Below, piece by piece: positions 9,855 through 19,521 of a stretch of 64,000 bases of DNA. Positions within the stretch are counted from its first letter, which is position 1. Each line of letters begins with the position of its first letter. The notes under the pieces were generated by a model. That model worked only from the letters and a program-made list of their open reading frames with translations, was not told where the DNA came from and searched no databases. Both the position numbers and the translations under genes were made by a program. Source of the DNA: Dethiobacter alkaliphilus (lineage in GTDB: Bacteria > Bacillota > Dethiobacteria > DTU022 > UBA8154); assembly GCA_016841605.1 (NCBI GenBank), contig JAENYV010000011.1:62001-126000 (forward strand), in the 5' to 3' direction.

Positions 9855-10694
9855 TTGCGAGCGATGTGGAAGGGTTCCCTGAGTTTTGGTTTGGTTAACA
9901 TTCCTGTCCGTCTATTTGCGGCTACTGAGAGTAAAGGTCTGAAATTTCGCTATCTGCATCTTCCCTGTCATGCCCCGGTAGAATACCGTAAAACCTGTCC
10001 TGTCTGCGGGAAAGAGGCGCCCTGGGAGGAACTTGCCCGCGGCTTTGAGTATCAAAAAGGATCTTTTGTTATTCTTGATGAAGAAGAATTTAAAAGCGCA
10101 GCCGGTGAAAGCGAGCACCTCATAGAGATACAGGATTTTGTTCGCATCGAAGAGATCGATCCTGTTTATTTCCAAAACAGCTATTACCTTTCCCCTGACG
10201 GAGCAGGCGGTAAGCCTTACGCTCTTTTACGAAAGGCAATGTCTGAGGCGGGTAAGGTTGCAGTAGCCAATATTACGATCCGGACAAAGGAAACACCCGC
10301 AGTCGTGCGGGTTTATCAGGATATTCTTGCCCTGTCGACCATGTATTTTCCCGATGAAGTAAGGAATACCCGGGAACTCCCTGATATTCCGGGAGAGGAA
10401 AAAATTCGTGAACGAGAGCTGGAAATGGCCAGGGATCTGATCGAAAATCTGGCAGTTCCTTTTGATCTGGAAAAATATCATGACACTTACCGGGAAAAAC
10501 TCCTGGAGATAATTGACGCCAAGATCAAAGGTAAAAAAGTTGCTGTGGCGCCCTCGCCTGAAAGAGAAAAAGTTGTTGACTTGCTGGAAGCCCTTCAGGC
10601 CAGTGTGGAAAAAGTGCGGGAGAAAAAGGGGAAAGGGAAGGCAAGTCAGGCGAAAAAAAGCCCGAAGGAAAAACTGACAACCTCCGGGCGTTGA
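9855..10694 (+). CDS. ku: Ku protein (bacterial NHEJ DNA-end binding)
   Basis: 279 residues from TTG 9855, which follows AGGGGGG and gives the family start MRAMWKGSLSFGLVNIPVRL. Homodimeric bacterial Ku threads onto DNA ends and recruits LigD. Visible signatures are the beta-barrel core, a CPVCGKE zinc-knuckle-like pair near residue 50, and a Lys-rich C-terminal tail (KKGKGKASQAKKS) like the LigD/DNA-binding tails of other Ku proteins. The matching ligase and polymerase genes lie 2.6 and 6.5 kb downstream rather than in an operon. A scar of a second ku copy lies at 13225-13336. Confidence 0.95.
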   Translation: MRAMWKGSLSFGLVNIPVRLFAATESKGLKFRYLHLPCHAPVEYRKTCPVCGKEAPWEELARGFEYQKGSFVILDEEEFKSAAGESEHLIEIQDFVRIEEIDPVYFQNSYYLSPDGAGGKPYALLRKAMSEAGKVAVANITIRTKETPAVVRVYQDILALSTMYFPDEVRNTRELPDIPGEEKIRERELEMARDLIENLAVPFDLEKYHDTYREKLLEIIDAKIKGKKVAVAPSPEREKVVDLLEALQASVEKVREKKGKGKASQAKKSPKEKLTTSGR

Positions 10695-10926
10695 TCGATT
10701 CACCCTGACCTCTGTATTTTCGCGCTGAGGATGGCGGTGGTAATTATTAGGCTGTAAGCAGTTGAGGCATTTCATAGTTTTCTTTTCATAAAGGTTCTAA
10801 TTTTTTGGGCGGCACGCATCATTGCTGTTATCGAGCGGGCTAATTTATCGCCGTTAAAAACGTTGGCAAAGCCAACCATCTAAACGGCTCCGAATCCATC
10901 CAAACATATCGGTAATAGAAATAGTG
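10695..10926. other. Gene-free interval between ku and the molybdoenzyme gene
   Basis: No convincing gene, RNA or hairpin terminator is seen between these convergent genes. Short broken frames on the minus strand could be an eroded gene but match nothing I recognise. Confidence 0.4.
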
Positions 10927-13044
10927 CTAGGCTTTCTTGATCTGGCACAAAAGCGCCTTAAATACGGGAAATCCTGAAATCGGATCCCTGTTACTGAAGT
11001 CCGTCAAATAGTTTACGTTGGATTGGCGCCAGGCCTCAACCTGGGTCGGATTTCCTCCGCCCATATTAACCTCAACCTGGCCAGGCAAAACGTTTTCCGT
11101 CACATCCGCATAAAAGAAAACCTCTCCTCTCCTGGTGCTTACCGCGACCTTGTCCCCTGGACTGATACCACGTTCTGCCGCGTCAACGGGGTTGATCAGG
11201 GCCAGCGGTTTTTCATGCAATTCCACCAATCCCGGTACATTCAGGTGCTGTGAGCGGAAGGTTGACTGGATTCTCGCTCCCGTATTCAGCACCAGGGGAA
11301 ACTCTCTATAGAGCTCAGGATCTTGCAAGGGACCTTCCACAGGTTCAACGTAGAGAGGCAGGGCATCGTAGCCGTATTTGGCCGTCAAGCTGGAAGTGAT
11401 CTCCATAAGCCCTGAAGGAGTTGGGAAACCGGGCTTTTTGTCGCTCCTCAGTAACCCCAGCTCGTATTTTTTGTAGCGACGTTTTGGAACGGGGAACTCA
11501 ACTCCGTCTGTACTGTTGCGCATATCTTCAAGGAGGGCAGGGTGTCCGGCAAAAGCTTTTTCCACAAGCTCTTCTTCGCTTTGCGGAAAAAGGTGGCCGT
11601 AACCAAGCCTTTTGGCCAGTTCAGCCATAATCATGACGCCGTTTTTTGACTGCCCCACGGGTTCTATGACGCGCCTTCTGAGGCGCACGTAACCCGGGTA
11701 GCGCTGATAAGAGTTTGTTTCATAGTAAGTGGCTGAAGGGAGGACAACATCGGCAAAAAGAGCGTCCCGCGTCATCACAAGGTCAACCACCGTCATAAAG
11801 TCCAGCTTGCGGAAGGCGTCTTCAAAGATCTTGGGTTGCGGGTAGGAAGTCAAAATGGATGATCCGATAACCAGCAAACCTTTCACAGGATAAGGCTTTT
11901 CCTCCAGGACAGCCTTGGGAAATTCCATGAACTGGGCGCTTCCGGTTAATTCACAAAACAGCGGATATTTGTCCGCGCCTACCGGCAGCACCCCGGCAGG
12001 TTTGGAAAAGTTGTCTTGTGGGCTCCGAGACGGGGTTAAATATACACCGCCCGGCACGTCGAGATTTCCTGTTATCGCCCAGAGAATATAAAGTGCCCTT
12101 ATACTTTGCATTCCGCAGTTCGAGTACTCCAGGCCGGTATAGGTGTGCAGGCTTACTCCCTCTGTCTTTGCTATTTCTCCGGCAAGTGCTATAATGGTTT
12201 CCGCCGGCACACGGGTGATGCTCTCCACCTTTTGCGGGGTGAACTCCTGCACGTAATCACGAAGCTCTGCAAAGCCGAGCGTCCATTTTTCCACAAATTC
12301 CCGGTTGTACAGCTTCTCATTAATGACAACATTAAGCAAACCCAGAATTAACGCTCCGTCTGTTCCCGGACGTACTCCTACCCACTGGTCGGCCCGTGCT
12401 GCTATATCACTGCGCATCTGGTCCACAGCAATAAGTTTAGTTTTTTTTCGCTGCGCTTCAATAACCCTTTTAAAGATGAATGGTGGTGAATCGGTAATTG
12501 GATTTGTGCCCCAAACAACAATAAGATTGCTGTTTTCCAGGTCAGGGGACAGGTTGGTCGCGAACAGGCCGAAGTTGGCCATGGGAGCAAAGATGCCGTA
12601 TGTTACATAGCATAAAGAATCGACACCAGCGATATTAGGCGAACCGAACGGTAGAAGCAGTTTATTTGTCATTGTATTAGGCATGTTGCAAAATCTTGCC
12701 ATCGACTGTTCAAAATTGCCTCGACCGGAGTGGCTAAACATGGCCTGGGGGCCGTATTTAGCTTTAATCTCATTCATCTTTTCTACTGTCAGATCCAGCG
12801 CTTCATCCCAGGAAGCTGCGCGAAATTTTCCTTCACCGCGCTTTCCCGTGCGAATAAGGGGTGTTTTCAGGCGGTGTGGCGAGTACACTATTTCAGGCGC
12901 GTGTTTCCCCCTGACACACAAATTCGCGTAAGGAGCTCCCTTGAGCGGTTCTACCTGTACCAACCTGCCGTCTTCCAGCGTCACTTCCACTCCACAACCT
13001 CCGATGCACACACCACAGATAGAAGGCTTTTTTTCAATAGTCAT
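10927..13044 (-). CDS. Molybdopterin (Mo/W) oxidoreductase, DMSO-reductase family
   Basis: About 705 residues. ATG 13044 is preferred over 13050 because GAGGAGG lies 7 nt before it. The N-terminal [4Fe-4S] motif is C-x2-C-x3-C-x25-C (Cys12, 15, 19, 45 counted from 13050). The probable metal-ligand cysteine is Cys147 in DSLCYVTYG, as in thiosulfate/polysulfide reductase-like and acetylene-hydratase-like enzymes. VWGTNPITDS and VDQMRSDIAARAD are pterin-binding motifs, and the C-terminal cap (DKVAVSTRRGEV) is present. No Tat signal is visible and no iron-sulfur or membrane-anchor subunit lies beside it, so it is likely a soluble cytoplasmic enzyme. Substrate cannot be assigned. Confidence 0.85.
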   Translation of the reverse strand: MTIEKKPSICGVCIGGCGVEVTLEDGRLVQVEPLKGAPYANLCVRGKHAPEIVYSPHRLKTPLIRTGKRGEGKFRAASWDEALDLTVEKMNEIKAKYGPQAMFSHSGRGNFEQSMARFCNMPNTMTNKLLLPFGSPNIAGVDSLCYVTYGIFAPMANFGLFATNLSPDLENSNLIVVWGTNPITDSPPFIFKRVIEAQRKKTKLIAVDQMRSDIAARADQWVGVRPGTDGALILGLLNVVINEKLYNREFVEKWTLGFAELRDYVQEFTPQKVESITRVPAETIIALAGEIAKTEGVSLHTYTGLEYSNCGMQSIRALYILWAITGNLDVPGGVYLTPSRSPQDNFSKPAGVLPVGADKYPLFCELTGSAQFMEFPKAVLEEKPYPVKGLLVIGSSILTSYPQPKIFEDAFRKLDFMTVVDLVMTRDALFADVVLPSATYYETNSYQRYPGYVRLRRRVIEPVGQSKNGVMIMAELAKRLGYGHLFPQSEEELVEKAFAGHPALLEDMRNSTDGVEFPVPKRRYKKYELGLLRSDKKPGFPTPSGLMEITSSLTAKYGYDALPLYVEPVEGPLQDPELYREFPLVLNTGARIQSTFRSQHLNVPGLVELHEKPLALINPVDAAERGISPGDKVAVSTRRGEVFFYADVTENVLPGQVEVNMGGGNPTQVEAWRQSNVNYLTDFSNRDPISGFPVFKALLCQIKKA

Positions 13045-13224
13045 TCCCATACCTCCTCAAATATTTAATATTTTAACAAAATAACAAATTATATGATAAG
13101 ATGTTCGGGCCAGTTGGCTATAATTTGCTTTTCCGGAGCAATTATAGCAATTTTCAGTTATGAAGGTCAACTTCATTAGTCGGGTAGGTCATCTTTCTAA
13201 AAGAATAATATTGCTTACTTTTCC

Positions 13225-13336
13225 GCATACCGCTCCCTCTTTACCGGGATAATAGAGTAAAAGGGATTTTTTACGAAAAGGGAAGGAAAGTTCGAGTAAA
13301 AAAGCCTGAGGAAAAACTAACAAATCCCGGCGGTGA
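13225..13336 (+). pseudogene. Scar of a second ku gene (5' leader joined to 3' end)
   Basis: 13225-13268 matches the leader of ku (9805-9848), including an identical TTACCGGGAT AATAG core. 13275-13336 matches the last 70 bp of ku (about 10630-10694). The roughly 800 bp in between are missing. The ku stop TGA aligns with the TGA inside GTGAGC at the ligase start, so an ancestral ku ended in a GTGA overlap with the ligase gene. Confidence 0.6.
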
Positions 13337-14322
13337 GCACTATTTTTGATAAATTTCTTATCCCAATGGAACCGCTTGCCGGTAAAGCTTTGGTGGAAGA
13401 ACCATCTTATGTTTATCAGGTTAAGTGGGACGGGATACGGCTCCTTGCTTCCTGGGACGAGGACCGACTCCTGCTGCAAGGGAGAAGACTGACAAATAAA
13501 ACGGTATCCTATCCGGAACTGGCAGTACTTTCTGAACTGGTAAAAGGCCGAAGTTTTCTTCTCGATGGAGAGCTGATCTCTTTAAAAGGAGGGAAACCCT
13601 GCTTTTTTACCCTTATGCAGAGGGAAAACAGGATTTCTCAGCAAAGGGAAGGATTATCTTTGCAAATTCCTGTTTATTACATGGTCTTTGACCTTTTATT
13701 GTTAAACGGAAAGTGGTTGCTGGAAAAGCCCTGGGAGACCCGTCAGGAGCTGTTGCAAGGTTCACTGGAAAAGCATGATCTCATTCATGTGACGGAAAAT
13801 TATTCGGAAGGGAAAAATTTATTGGAAGCAGTTGCCGAGCAAGGGCTGGAGGGAATAGTTGCCAAAAAAAGGGAGAGCCCTTACGTTCCGGGTCCTCGCA
13901 AATCAAATTACTGGATTAAACACAAACTGCAACAAACTTTGGAAGCCTGTGTGGGGGGAATATACCTGAAAGGGAAAAAACCTATTTCGTTGCTTCTGGG
14001 TATGGAAGACGAAAACGACTTTACAGGTAATGGACCCCAAAAAATCCGCTTAATAGGCAGCGTCAGCAGCGGCCTGACAGAGGCGGAACTCCATTTATGG
14101 GTCCAGTGGGGAAGAGAAAATTCTTTACCTTTCTCTCCTTTTTTTAATCCTCCTCCTCTTTCCCGGGGGAGGACTATTTTATGGGTTGAACCTATCCGGC
14201 GAGTGCAGGTGCTTTTCAGCGAGTGGACCCCTGATTTGAAGCTGCGCTCCCCCCGGATAAATCCTCATAAGCGTCAAAATGAATTTAAAAATCAGAGAAA
14301 TGAGCTTCAAAAGAGACAGTAA
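13333..14322 (+). CDS. LigD-type ATP-dependent DNA ligase (stand-alone ligase domain)
   Basis: 329 residues from GTG 13333. It contains the adenylation domain with nucleotidyl-lysine motif I KWDGIR (Lys31), motif III/IIIa regions (LLDGELIS; YYMVFDLLLLNGK), motif IV EGIVAKK and motif V YWIKHKL. An OB-fold follows. It lacks the polymerase and phosphoesterase domains of fused LigD. It would seal double-strand breaks with Ku. No good ribosome site precedes the GTG, which is explained if translation was once coupled to an upstream ku now reduced to a scar. The 47 bp to ablA hold no clear terminator. Confidence 0.92.
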   Translation: MSTIFDKFLIPMEPLAGKALVEEPSYVYQVKWDGIRLLASWDEDRLLLQGRRLTNKTVSYPELAVLSELVKGRSFLLDGELISLKGGKPCFFTLMQRENRISQQREGLSLQIPVYYMVFDLLLLNGKWLLEKPWETRQELLQGSLEKHDLIHVTENYSEGKNLLEAVAEQGLEGIVAKKRESPYVPGPRKSNYWIKHKLQQTLEACVGGIYLKGKKPISLLLGMEDENDFTGNGPQKIRLIGSVSSGLTEAELHLWVQWGRENSLPFSPFFNPPPLSRGRTILWVEPIRRVQVLFSEWTPDLKLRSPRINPHKRQNEFKNQRNELQKRQ

Positions 14323-14368
14323 AGCTTTACGATTTCAGAAAAAATCATTAATGTCTGGGGTGTCTTAA

Positions 14369-15685
14369 GTGGATATAATCTATGATCAGGGACAACAAAA
14401 TATCGCCGAAAAGATTAGCCCAACAGCTAAGATATCCAACTGGAGAGATTGGAAGTGGCAGCTAAAACATTCAATCCGGGATATTGGGATGTTTGAAAAA
14501 CTCCTCGGGATTCAATTTAATGCTTCTCAAAAACAACAGCTTCAGGAAACTATCGCCAAGTTCCCACTGTCCATAACACCGTACTATCTCTCTTTAATAG
14601 ATACGGAGAACTATGAAAACGATCCGATCTATAAGCAGGCGTTTCCTTCCATCTCCGAATTACAAGTCGGAGATTTTGAAATGAGAGATCCTCTTGATGA
14701 AGATAAAGACAGCCCTGTTCCGGGGATTACCCATCGTTATCCGGACCGGGTATTATTTCAGGTTTCTCCTATTTGTTCAATGTATTGCCGACACTGCACC
14801 AGGAAAAGAAAAGTTGGGGATGAAAGCCTTCTGCCTAACCGGGAGCAATTATCCCGAGGTATCCGGTATATCCGAAATACTACTGCCGTCAGGGATGTCT
14901 TATTATCCGGAGGAGACCCTTTACTGCAGTCCGATGAGAGTCTTGACTGGATTCTAACAGAATTACGCAACATCCCTCATGTGGAAGTGATCAGGATAGG
15001 CACCCGCATACCTGTTGTCCTTCCCTATCGAGTAACCGAGGGATTAGTGGCGATATTAAAGAAGCATCATCCCCTCTGGGTTAATACTCACTTTAATCAT
15101 CCCAGAGAAATAACGGAGTCTTCCAAGGAGGCATTAAGCAAGTTGTCAGATGCGGGGATTCCATTGGGAAATCAGACTGTCCTGCTTGCCGGTATCAACG
15201 ATAGCCCGGTTATTATTAAAAAATTGGTTCATAAGCTTGTGCAAAATCGTGTAAGACCCTATTACCTTTATCAATGTGACTTGTCGGAAGGATTAAACCA
15301 TTTCCGTACCCCGGTAGGTAAAGGGGTGGAAATAATGGAAAGCCTGATTGGTCATACAAGCGGATTTGCTGTTCCTTCATACGTAATTGATGCGCCGGGG
15401 GGAGGGGGCAAGATACGTATCGCTCCAAATTATCTGGTTTCATGGTCCCACGATAAAGTTGTATTGCGAAACTTCGAGGGGGTCATCACCACTTATGAAG
15501 AACCGAAGGGGTATGAAGACAGCTTTCGGAATCTCCTTTCTGATGAGTTACAGGCATCTCGTATACTTGAAGGAGCTTCGGAATATAAAGCGATTGGGAT
15601 TGAGAAGCTTCTGTCGGATACCGATGACACCGTTTCCCTCATACCGGAGAATACTGAGCGAATAGAGAGAAGAGAGCATGTATGA
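14369..15685 (+). CDS. ablA: Lysine 2,3-aminomutase (radical SAM, PLP)
   Basis: 438 residues from GTG 14369. It converts L-lysine to beta-lysine. The radical-SAM cluster motif CSMYCRHC (Cys136, 140, 143) and the PLP-lysine motif [10 protein letters not shown] (about residue 345) are present. Length fits the family. Its stop overlaps the start of ablB by 8 bp, so the two are translationally coupled. Together they make N-epsilon-acetyl-beta-lysine, a compatible solute in salt-stressed archaea and some Clostridia. Expression is therefore likely osmotically controlled, but I see no specific operator. Confidence 0.95.
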   Translation: MDIIYDQGQQNIAEKISPTAKISNWRDWKWQLKHSIRDIGMFEKLLGIQFNASQKQQLQETIAKFPLSITPYYLSLIDTENYENDPIYKQAFPSISELQVGDFEMRDPLDEDKDSPVPGITHRYPDRVLFQVSPICSMYCRHCTRKRKVGDESLLPNREQLSRGIRYIRNTTAVRDVLLSGGDPLLQSDESLDWILTELRNIPHVEVIRIGTRIPVVLPYRVTEGLVAILKKHHPLWVNTHFNHPREITESSKEALSKLSDAGIPLGNQTVLLAGINDSPVIIKKLVHKLVQNRVRPYYLYQCDLSEGLNHFRTPVGKGVEIMESLIGHTSGFAVPSYVIDAPGGGGKIRIAPNYLVSWSHDKVVLRNFEGVITTYEEPKGYEDSFRNLLSDELQASRILEGASEYKAIGIEKLLSDTDDTVSLIPENTERIERREHV

Positions 15686-16538
15686 TACCATAGGTACCCT
15701 GGGTAACTCGCTGATTCAACATGGCCCTTTAAGTGATCGGATATATCTAATGAAGCTCTCTCCGGAAGACTTTCCGGATATAATAACCCGGTTAGACGAG
15801 CTGGCCATTCAAAACAAGTATACAAAAATATTTGCCAAGATACCGGTCTTTGCCAGAGAAAGTTTCTTATCCGGGGGCTATATAGTAGAAGCCTCTATCC
15901 CTAAATTCTATAACGGAATTCATCCTGCTTATTTTCTTGGAAAATATTTTTCCCAAGCACGGAGGCAGGCTAGGAATATAGAGAGAAATAACCATGTCCT
16001 GGATATTGCGCAATCTAAATCTGTAAAAAAAGACCGGATCAGTCTGCCCGACAAGCACTACAAATGCCGTAAGTGTCAGGCAAGCGATATCCCCGTTATG
16101 ACCGAATTATATAAAAAGGTCTTTAAAACCTATCCTTTTCCAGTATTTGATCCTGATTATGTCTTCGAGACAATGCACCATAATGTTACTTATTTCGGAG
16201 TATGGAATAACCGGCAACTCGTTGCACTCTCTTCTGCTGAAACGGATCGGCAAGCGGATAATGTCGAAATGACCGACTTTGCAACCTTACCTGACCATCG
16301 GAAGAAAGGTTTATCTTCTTTCCTTTTACAAACCATGGAAAACTATCTGGAGAATTTAGGGATTAAAACAGCTTACACGATCGCCAGATCGCTCTCTTAC
16401 GGCATGAATATTACTTTTGCCGGGCTGGGTTATACCTACAGCGGCACATTAATTAACAATACCAATATTGCAGGTAATTTGGAAGATATGAATATCTGGT
16501 ATAAATATTTAGGAGAGCTTGATACTACTTACGTTTAA
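15678..16538 (+). CDS. ablB: Beta-lysine N-epsilon-acetyltransferase (GNAT)
   Basis: 286 residues. ATG 15678 lies inside the end of ablA, behind GAGAGAAGAGAG. The C-terminal half is a GNAT domain with the acetyl-CoA loop [14 protein letters not shown] (about residue 207). The N-terminal half is the conserved AblB extension ([12 protein letters not shown]). It acetylates the side chain of beta-lysine made by AblA, completing the osmolyte pathway. Assignment rests on both sequence and gene order. Confidence 0.93.
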   Translation: MYDTIGTLGNSLIQHGPLSDRIYLMKLSPEDFPDIITRLDELAIQNKYTKIFAKIPVFARESFLSGGYIVEASIPKFYNGIHPAYFLGKYFSQARRQARNIERNNHVLDIAQSKSVKKDRISLPDKHYKCRKCQASDIPVMTELYKKVFKTYPFPVFDPDYVFETMHHNVTYFGVWNNRQLVALSSAETDRQADNVEMTDFATLPDHRKKGLSSFLLQTMENYLENLGIKTAYTIARSLSYGMNITFAGLGYTYSGTLINNTNIAGNLEDMNIWYKYLGELDTTYV

Positions 16539-16577
16539 TGCTGAAGTTTTTGCAGGCTTGCTTTGGATGATAAAAAA

Positions 16578-16979
16578 CTAGTCTTTTATTATTTTAATAT
16601 AATAGGTCCGCTTTCGTGGCCCGTCAAACTCACAAAAATAAATACCCTGCCATACTCCCAGAATAAGCTCACCGTCTGCTACAGGGACGGCTTGGGATAC
16701 GCCTATGGTGGCGGCTTTTAAATGAGCGGCCGAGTTTCCTTCGCCATGAAGATAGCGCGGATGCTTCCAGGGGTAGACCTCTTCCAGGCGCATGAAAAGG
16801 TCACGACCCACATTGGGATCTGCATTTTCATTAATAGTAATACCGGCAGTAGTATGGGGGCAGTAAATAACAACTGCGCCGTTTTTTACCTGTGCTTGTT
16901 GGAGTGCCTTTCTTACCTGACCGGTAATTTCCAGTAACTGATCACGATTACCGGTCTGCAGAGTATATTTATACAGCAT
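16578..16979 (-). CDS. YjbQ/UPF0047 family protein
   Basis: 133 residues. The UPF0047 signatures are plain: CPHTTAGITINENADPNVGRD, HGEGNSAAHLKAA and GELILGVWQGIYFCEFDGPRKR. The conserved His and Glu cluster binds a metal in solved members. Some members have thiamine-phosphate-synthase-like activity in vitro, but physiological role is uncertain. A ribosome site (AGGAGG) precedes the ATG on the minus strand. It stands alone, convergent with ablB. Confidence 0.93.
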   Translation of the reverse strand: MLYKYTLQTGNRDQLLEITGQVRKALQQAQVKNGAVVIYCPHTTAGITINENADPNVGRDLFMRLEEVYPWKHPRYLHGEGNSAAHLKAATIGVSQAVPVADGELILGVWQGIYFCEFDGPRKRTYYIKIIKD

Positions 16980-17169
16980 GCGGGAATCCTCCTTTCAATG
17001 CTTAAGAATTAGAAGCTATCTATACAAATAGTGTATATCCTTTTCAGCGTCTTGCCAAGTCAATTCGGACCGATTAAAAACCACCCTACATTGTTTTTTT
17101 TACAGTTATAACTTTCCTTGAAGTTAAGATAATTTTTATTGTGTCCCGAAATTTTGGAGGAAACTGTTT

Positions 17170-18054
17170 ATGACTATTTTGCTGGAAAGCGGCGGGAAAA
17201 AAATTTCCCTCACCAATTTACAAAAAGAACTCTGGCCCGAGGAAGGAATTACTAAATACCATCTGATCAAGTATTACCTCGAAATTTCTTCCTATATTCT
17301 TCCGCATTTAGAAAATCGTTTTCTGGTTTTTCAGCGTTTCCCGGGAGGAATTAACGAGCCGGGTTTTTTCCAGAAAAACATCCCTGCCGGAGCGCCTTCC
17401 TGGTTAAAGACGGCCGACTTTCAGGGAAGTGAAAAAGAAACCCGTTATATTCTTTGCAGTGAACCGGAAACCCTCGCCTGGCTGGGAAATCAGGCCTGTT
17501 TGGAGATTCATCCCTGGCTTTCATCCATAAATTTTCCGGAAAAACCCGACTTTGCTGTTTTTGACCTGGATCCCCCGCAGGAAGTCCCCTTTAAAAAAGT
17601 CTGCCTGGTTGCTTTATGTTTACACAAAATTTTAAGAGAAAAAGGTTTTTATGCTTACCCCAAAACTTCCGGTTCACTGGGTATCCAGGTATACATCCCT
17701 CTGAAACCTTTCTACTCTTATGAGCAGGTTAGGGATTTTACGGCCGGTATTTTTAAGATTCTGGAGAATGAGCTTCCGGAGATAACGACAACAGAAAGAC
17801 GTATTTCCATGCGTGGAGATAAAATCTATCTTGATCATTTGCAAAATGCCCGGGGGAAAACCCTTGTTGCTCCTTATTCGCCCCGCCCTTTACAAGGGGC
17901 TCCGGTTTCGGCCCCCCTGTTATGGGAGGAGCTTGCCGAACCGACCCTGCTCCCTTCTTCCTTTACTATTCGTACTATTCTTCCCCGTCTTCGTTCCAAA
18001 GGCGAATTATTTAATCCGGTCCTCCACCATCGTCAGGAAATACATCTTGACTAA
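17170..18054 (+). CDS. LigD-type DNA polymerase/primase domain protein (stand-alone)
   Basis: 294 residues; ATG 17170 follows GGAGG. Archaeo-eukaryotic primase-like PolDom of NHEJ: FFQKN (phosphate/end binding), LEIHPW, metal Asp pair FDLDPP (Asp132, Asp134) and IYLDHLQNARGKT with the third Asp. It fills gaps during end joining, often with ribonucleotides. Unusual: the nucleotide-binding motif reads TSGSLGIQVYIP, with Gln173 where the family has His (SG-x-x-G-[LI]-H). It is separate from the ligase gene, with ablAB and yjbQ between. Confidence 0.92.
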   Translation: MTILLESGGKKISLTNLQKELWPEEGITKYHLIKYYLEISSYILPHLENRFLVFQRFPGGINEPGFFQKNIPAGAPSWLKTADFQGSEKETRYILCSEPETLAWLGNQACLEIHPWLSSINFPEKPDFAVFDLDPPQEVPFKKVCLVALCLHKILREKGFYAYPKTSGSLGIQVYIPLKPFYSYEQVRDFTAGIFKILENELPEITTTERRISMRGDKIYLDHLQNARGKTLVAPYSPRPLQGAPVSAPLLWEELAEPTLLPSSFTIRTILPRLRSKGELFNPVLHHRQEIHLD

Positions 18055-18141
18055 ATTTACAAGATTTGATGTTGTTAAGACATTTTTTCAAGATTATTTG
18101 TTGTTAGCATATATTTTTATACAATATATTTCCACAATGTA

Positions 18142-18170
18142 TTGATGTAATTGCAAACCAGGAGTATAAT
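18142..18170 (+). promoter_or_regulatory. Candidate sigma-A promoter before the M24 peptidase gene
   Basis: TTGATG (18142-18147), 17-bp spacer, TATAAT (18165-18170). This would leave a leader of about 130 nt before TTG 18304. I see no known riboswitch in that leader. Confidence 0.5.
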
Positions 18171-18303
18171 ATAATACATTGGCAAAAATTAGACAATTTG
18201 ACTAACCGGAAACATTTCTTCGGTTCAAGGGTAGCTTACTTTATTAAGCTTAAAAAACTTTAAAATAATAAGTAAAATATGCTAAAAATGGGGGTATGGG
18301 GAC

Positions 18304-19506
18304 TTGCTTTTTACACCGGCGGAAGAACTTTCGGGACGTTTAAACAGGCTTCAGGAAAGGATCAGGCATGATTTTCTGGATGGTGTCCTTTTGACGGAGA
18401 ATATGGATCTTTTTTATTTTGCCGGTTCAATGCAGCAGGGATTTTTATTTGTTCCGGATGACGGAGAACCTCTTTATATGGTTAAGAGAAATTTTTACAG
18501 GGCTCAGGAAGAATCCCGACTGGAAAATATCCTGCCCCTAGGTAAAATGAAACAACTTCCGGCATATATAAAAGATTACCGGGGTAAAAAAATTCTAAGA
18601 AAAATAGGTCTTGAACTGGATGTCCTACCTGTAAATTTATTTAAAAGTTTGCAGGAATTGTTTACAGGAGTGGAGTTTGTCGATATTTCCGGTATCATCA
18701 AGGAAATACGCATGATCAAGTCCGAGTATGAAGTTAATTTTTTCCGGCGTGCGGGAGAGATCGCTCTGAGTATTTATGAACAAATCCCCGCGCTTTTACA
18801 GGTGGGGAAGCCGGAGATAGTCCTGGCGACGGAGCTGGAAACCCTTTACCGCAGAGCGGGACACCAGGGAATTTTACGTATGCGCGCTTTTAATTCGGAG
18901 ATGTTTTTCGGTCATGTGTATAGCGGTGAAAACGGTGCGATAAGCACCTTTCTGGACAGCTGTACCGGTGGAAAGGGTATGACGGCGGCCTGCCCGCAGG
19001 GAGCGGGGTGGAAAACGTTATCTCCCCATGAACCTATCGGCTTCGATTATGCCAGTATCTATGAAGGATATGTCCTGGACCATACCCGGGTCTTTTCTAT
19101 CGGTGCGCTTTCTCCTGAGCTGGAGAGGGTATACAGGCTTGCTGTGTCAATTCAGGATGAGGTGATTTCCAGGGTCCACCCGGGGGTGTCCTGCAAGGAA
19201 CTGTACCGGCTTGCTGTGGAGATGGCTGCCGATGAGGGCCTGGGAGACTACTTTATGGGTTATGGAGAGGGGAAGGTCAAATTTATTGCTCACGGTACCG
19301 GTCTCGCCCTTGACGAATTTCCCATTCTCTCCCAGGGTTCGAGGCACCTTCTCCAGCCCGGAATGGTTTTTTCTCTAGAACCCAAGTTCGTCTTTCCGGA
19401 TAAAGGAATGGTGGGGCTGGAGAATGCCTGGCTTGTGACGGATTCCGGTCTGGAAAAGCTCAGCCCTCTTCCTGATGAGCTGGTGACTGTTGAACCGGGG
19501 AAATAG
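18304..19506 (+). CDS. M24-family metallopeptidase (Xaa-Pro aminopeptidase-like)
   Basis: 400 residues from TTG 18304, with GGGG just upstream. The N-terminal creatinase-like domain is followed by the pita-bread catalytic domain. All five metal ligands can be picked out: Asp in GFDYASIYEG, Asp in VLDHTRVF, His in IAHGTGLALDE, Glu in SLEPKF and Glu in GLENAW. Likely cytoplasmic and acting on Xaa-Pro peptides, although prolidase specificity is also possible. The mgtC-like gene follows 15 bp later, probably in one transcript. Confidence 0.85.
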   Translation: MLFTPAEELSGRLNRLQERIRHDFLDGVLLTENMDLFYFAGSMQQGFLFVPDDGEPLYMVKRNFYRAQEESRLENILPLGKMKQLPAYIKDYRGKKILRKIGLELDVLPVNLFKSLQELFTGVEFVDISGIIKEIRMIKSEYEVNFFRRAGEIALSIYEQIPALLQVGKPEIVLATELETLYRRAGHQGILRMRAFNSEMFFGHVYSGENGAISTFLDSCTGGKGMTAACPQGAGWKTLSPHEPIGFDYASIYEGYVLDHTRVFSIGALSPELERVYRLAVSIQDEVISRVHPGVSCKELYRLAVEMAADEGLGDYFMGYGEGKVKFIAHGTGLALDEFPILSQGSRHLLQPGMVFSLEPKFVFPDKGMVGLENAWLVTDSGLEKLSPLPDELVTVEPGK

Positions 19507-19521
19507 AAACGGAGTTTGCGT

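Noticed and set aside
10227-10775. 182-codon minus-strand frame over the end of ku
   Set aside because: Antisense shadow of Ku; codons follow the plus-strand gene and no domain is seen.
10695-10926. Degenerate gene on the minus strand
   Set aside because: Short helical-looking reading segments exist, but they are broken by stops and match no family I know.
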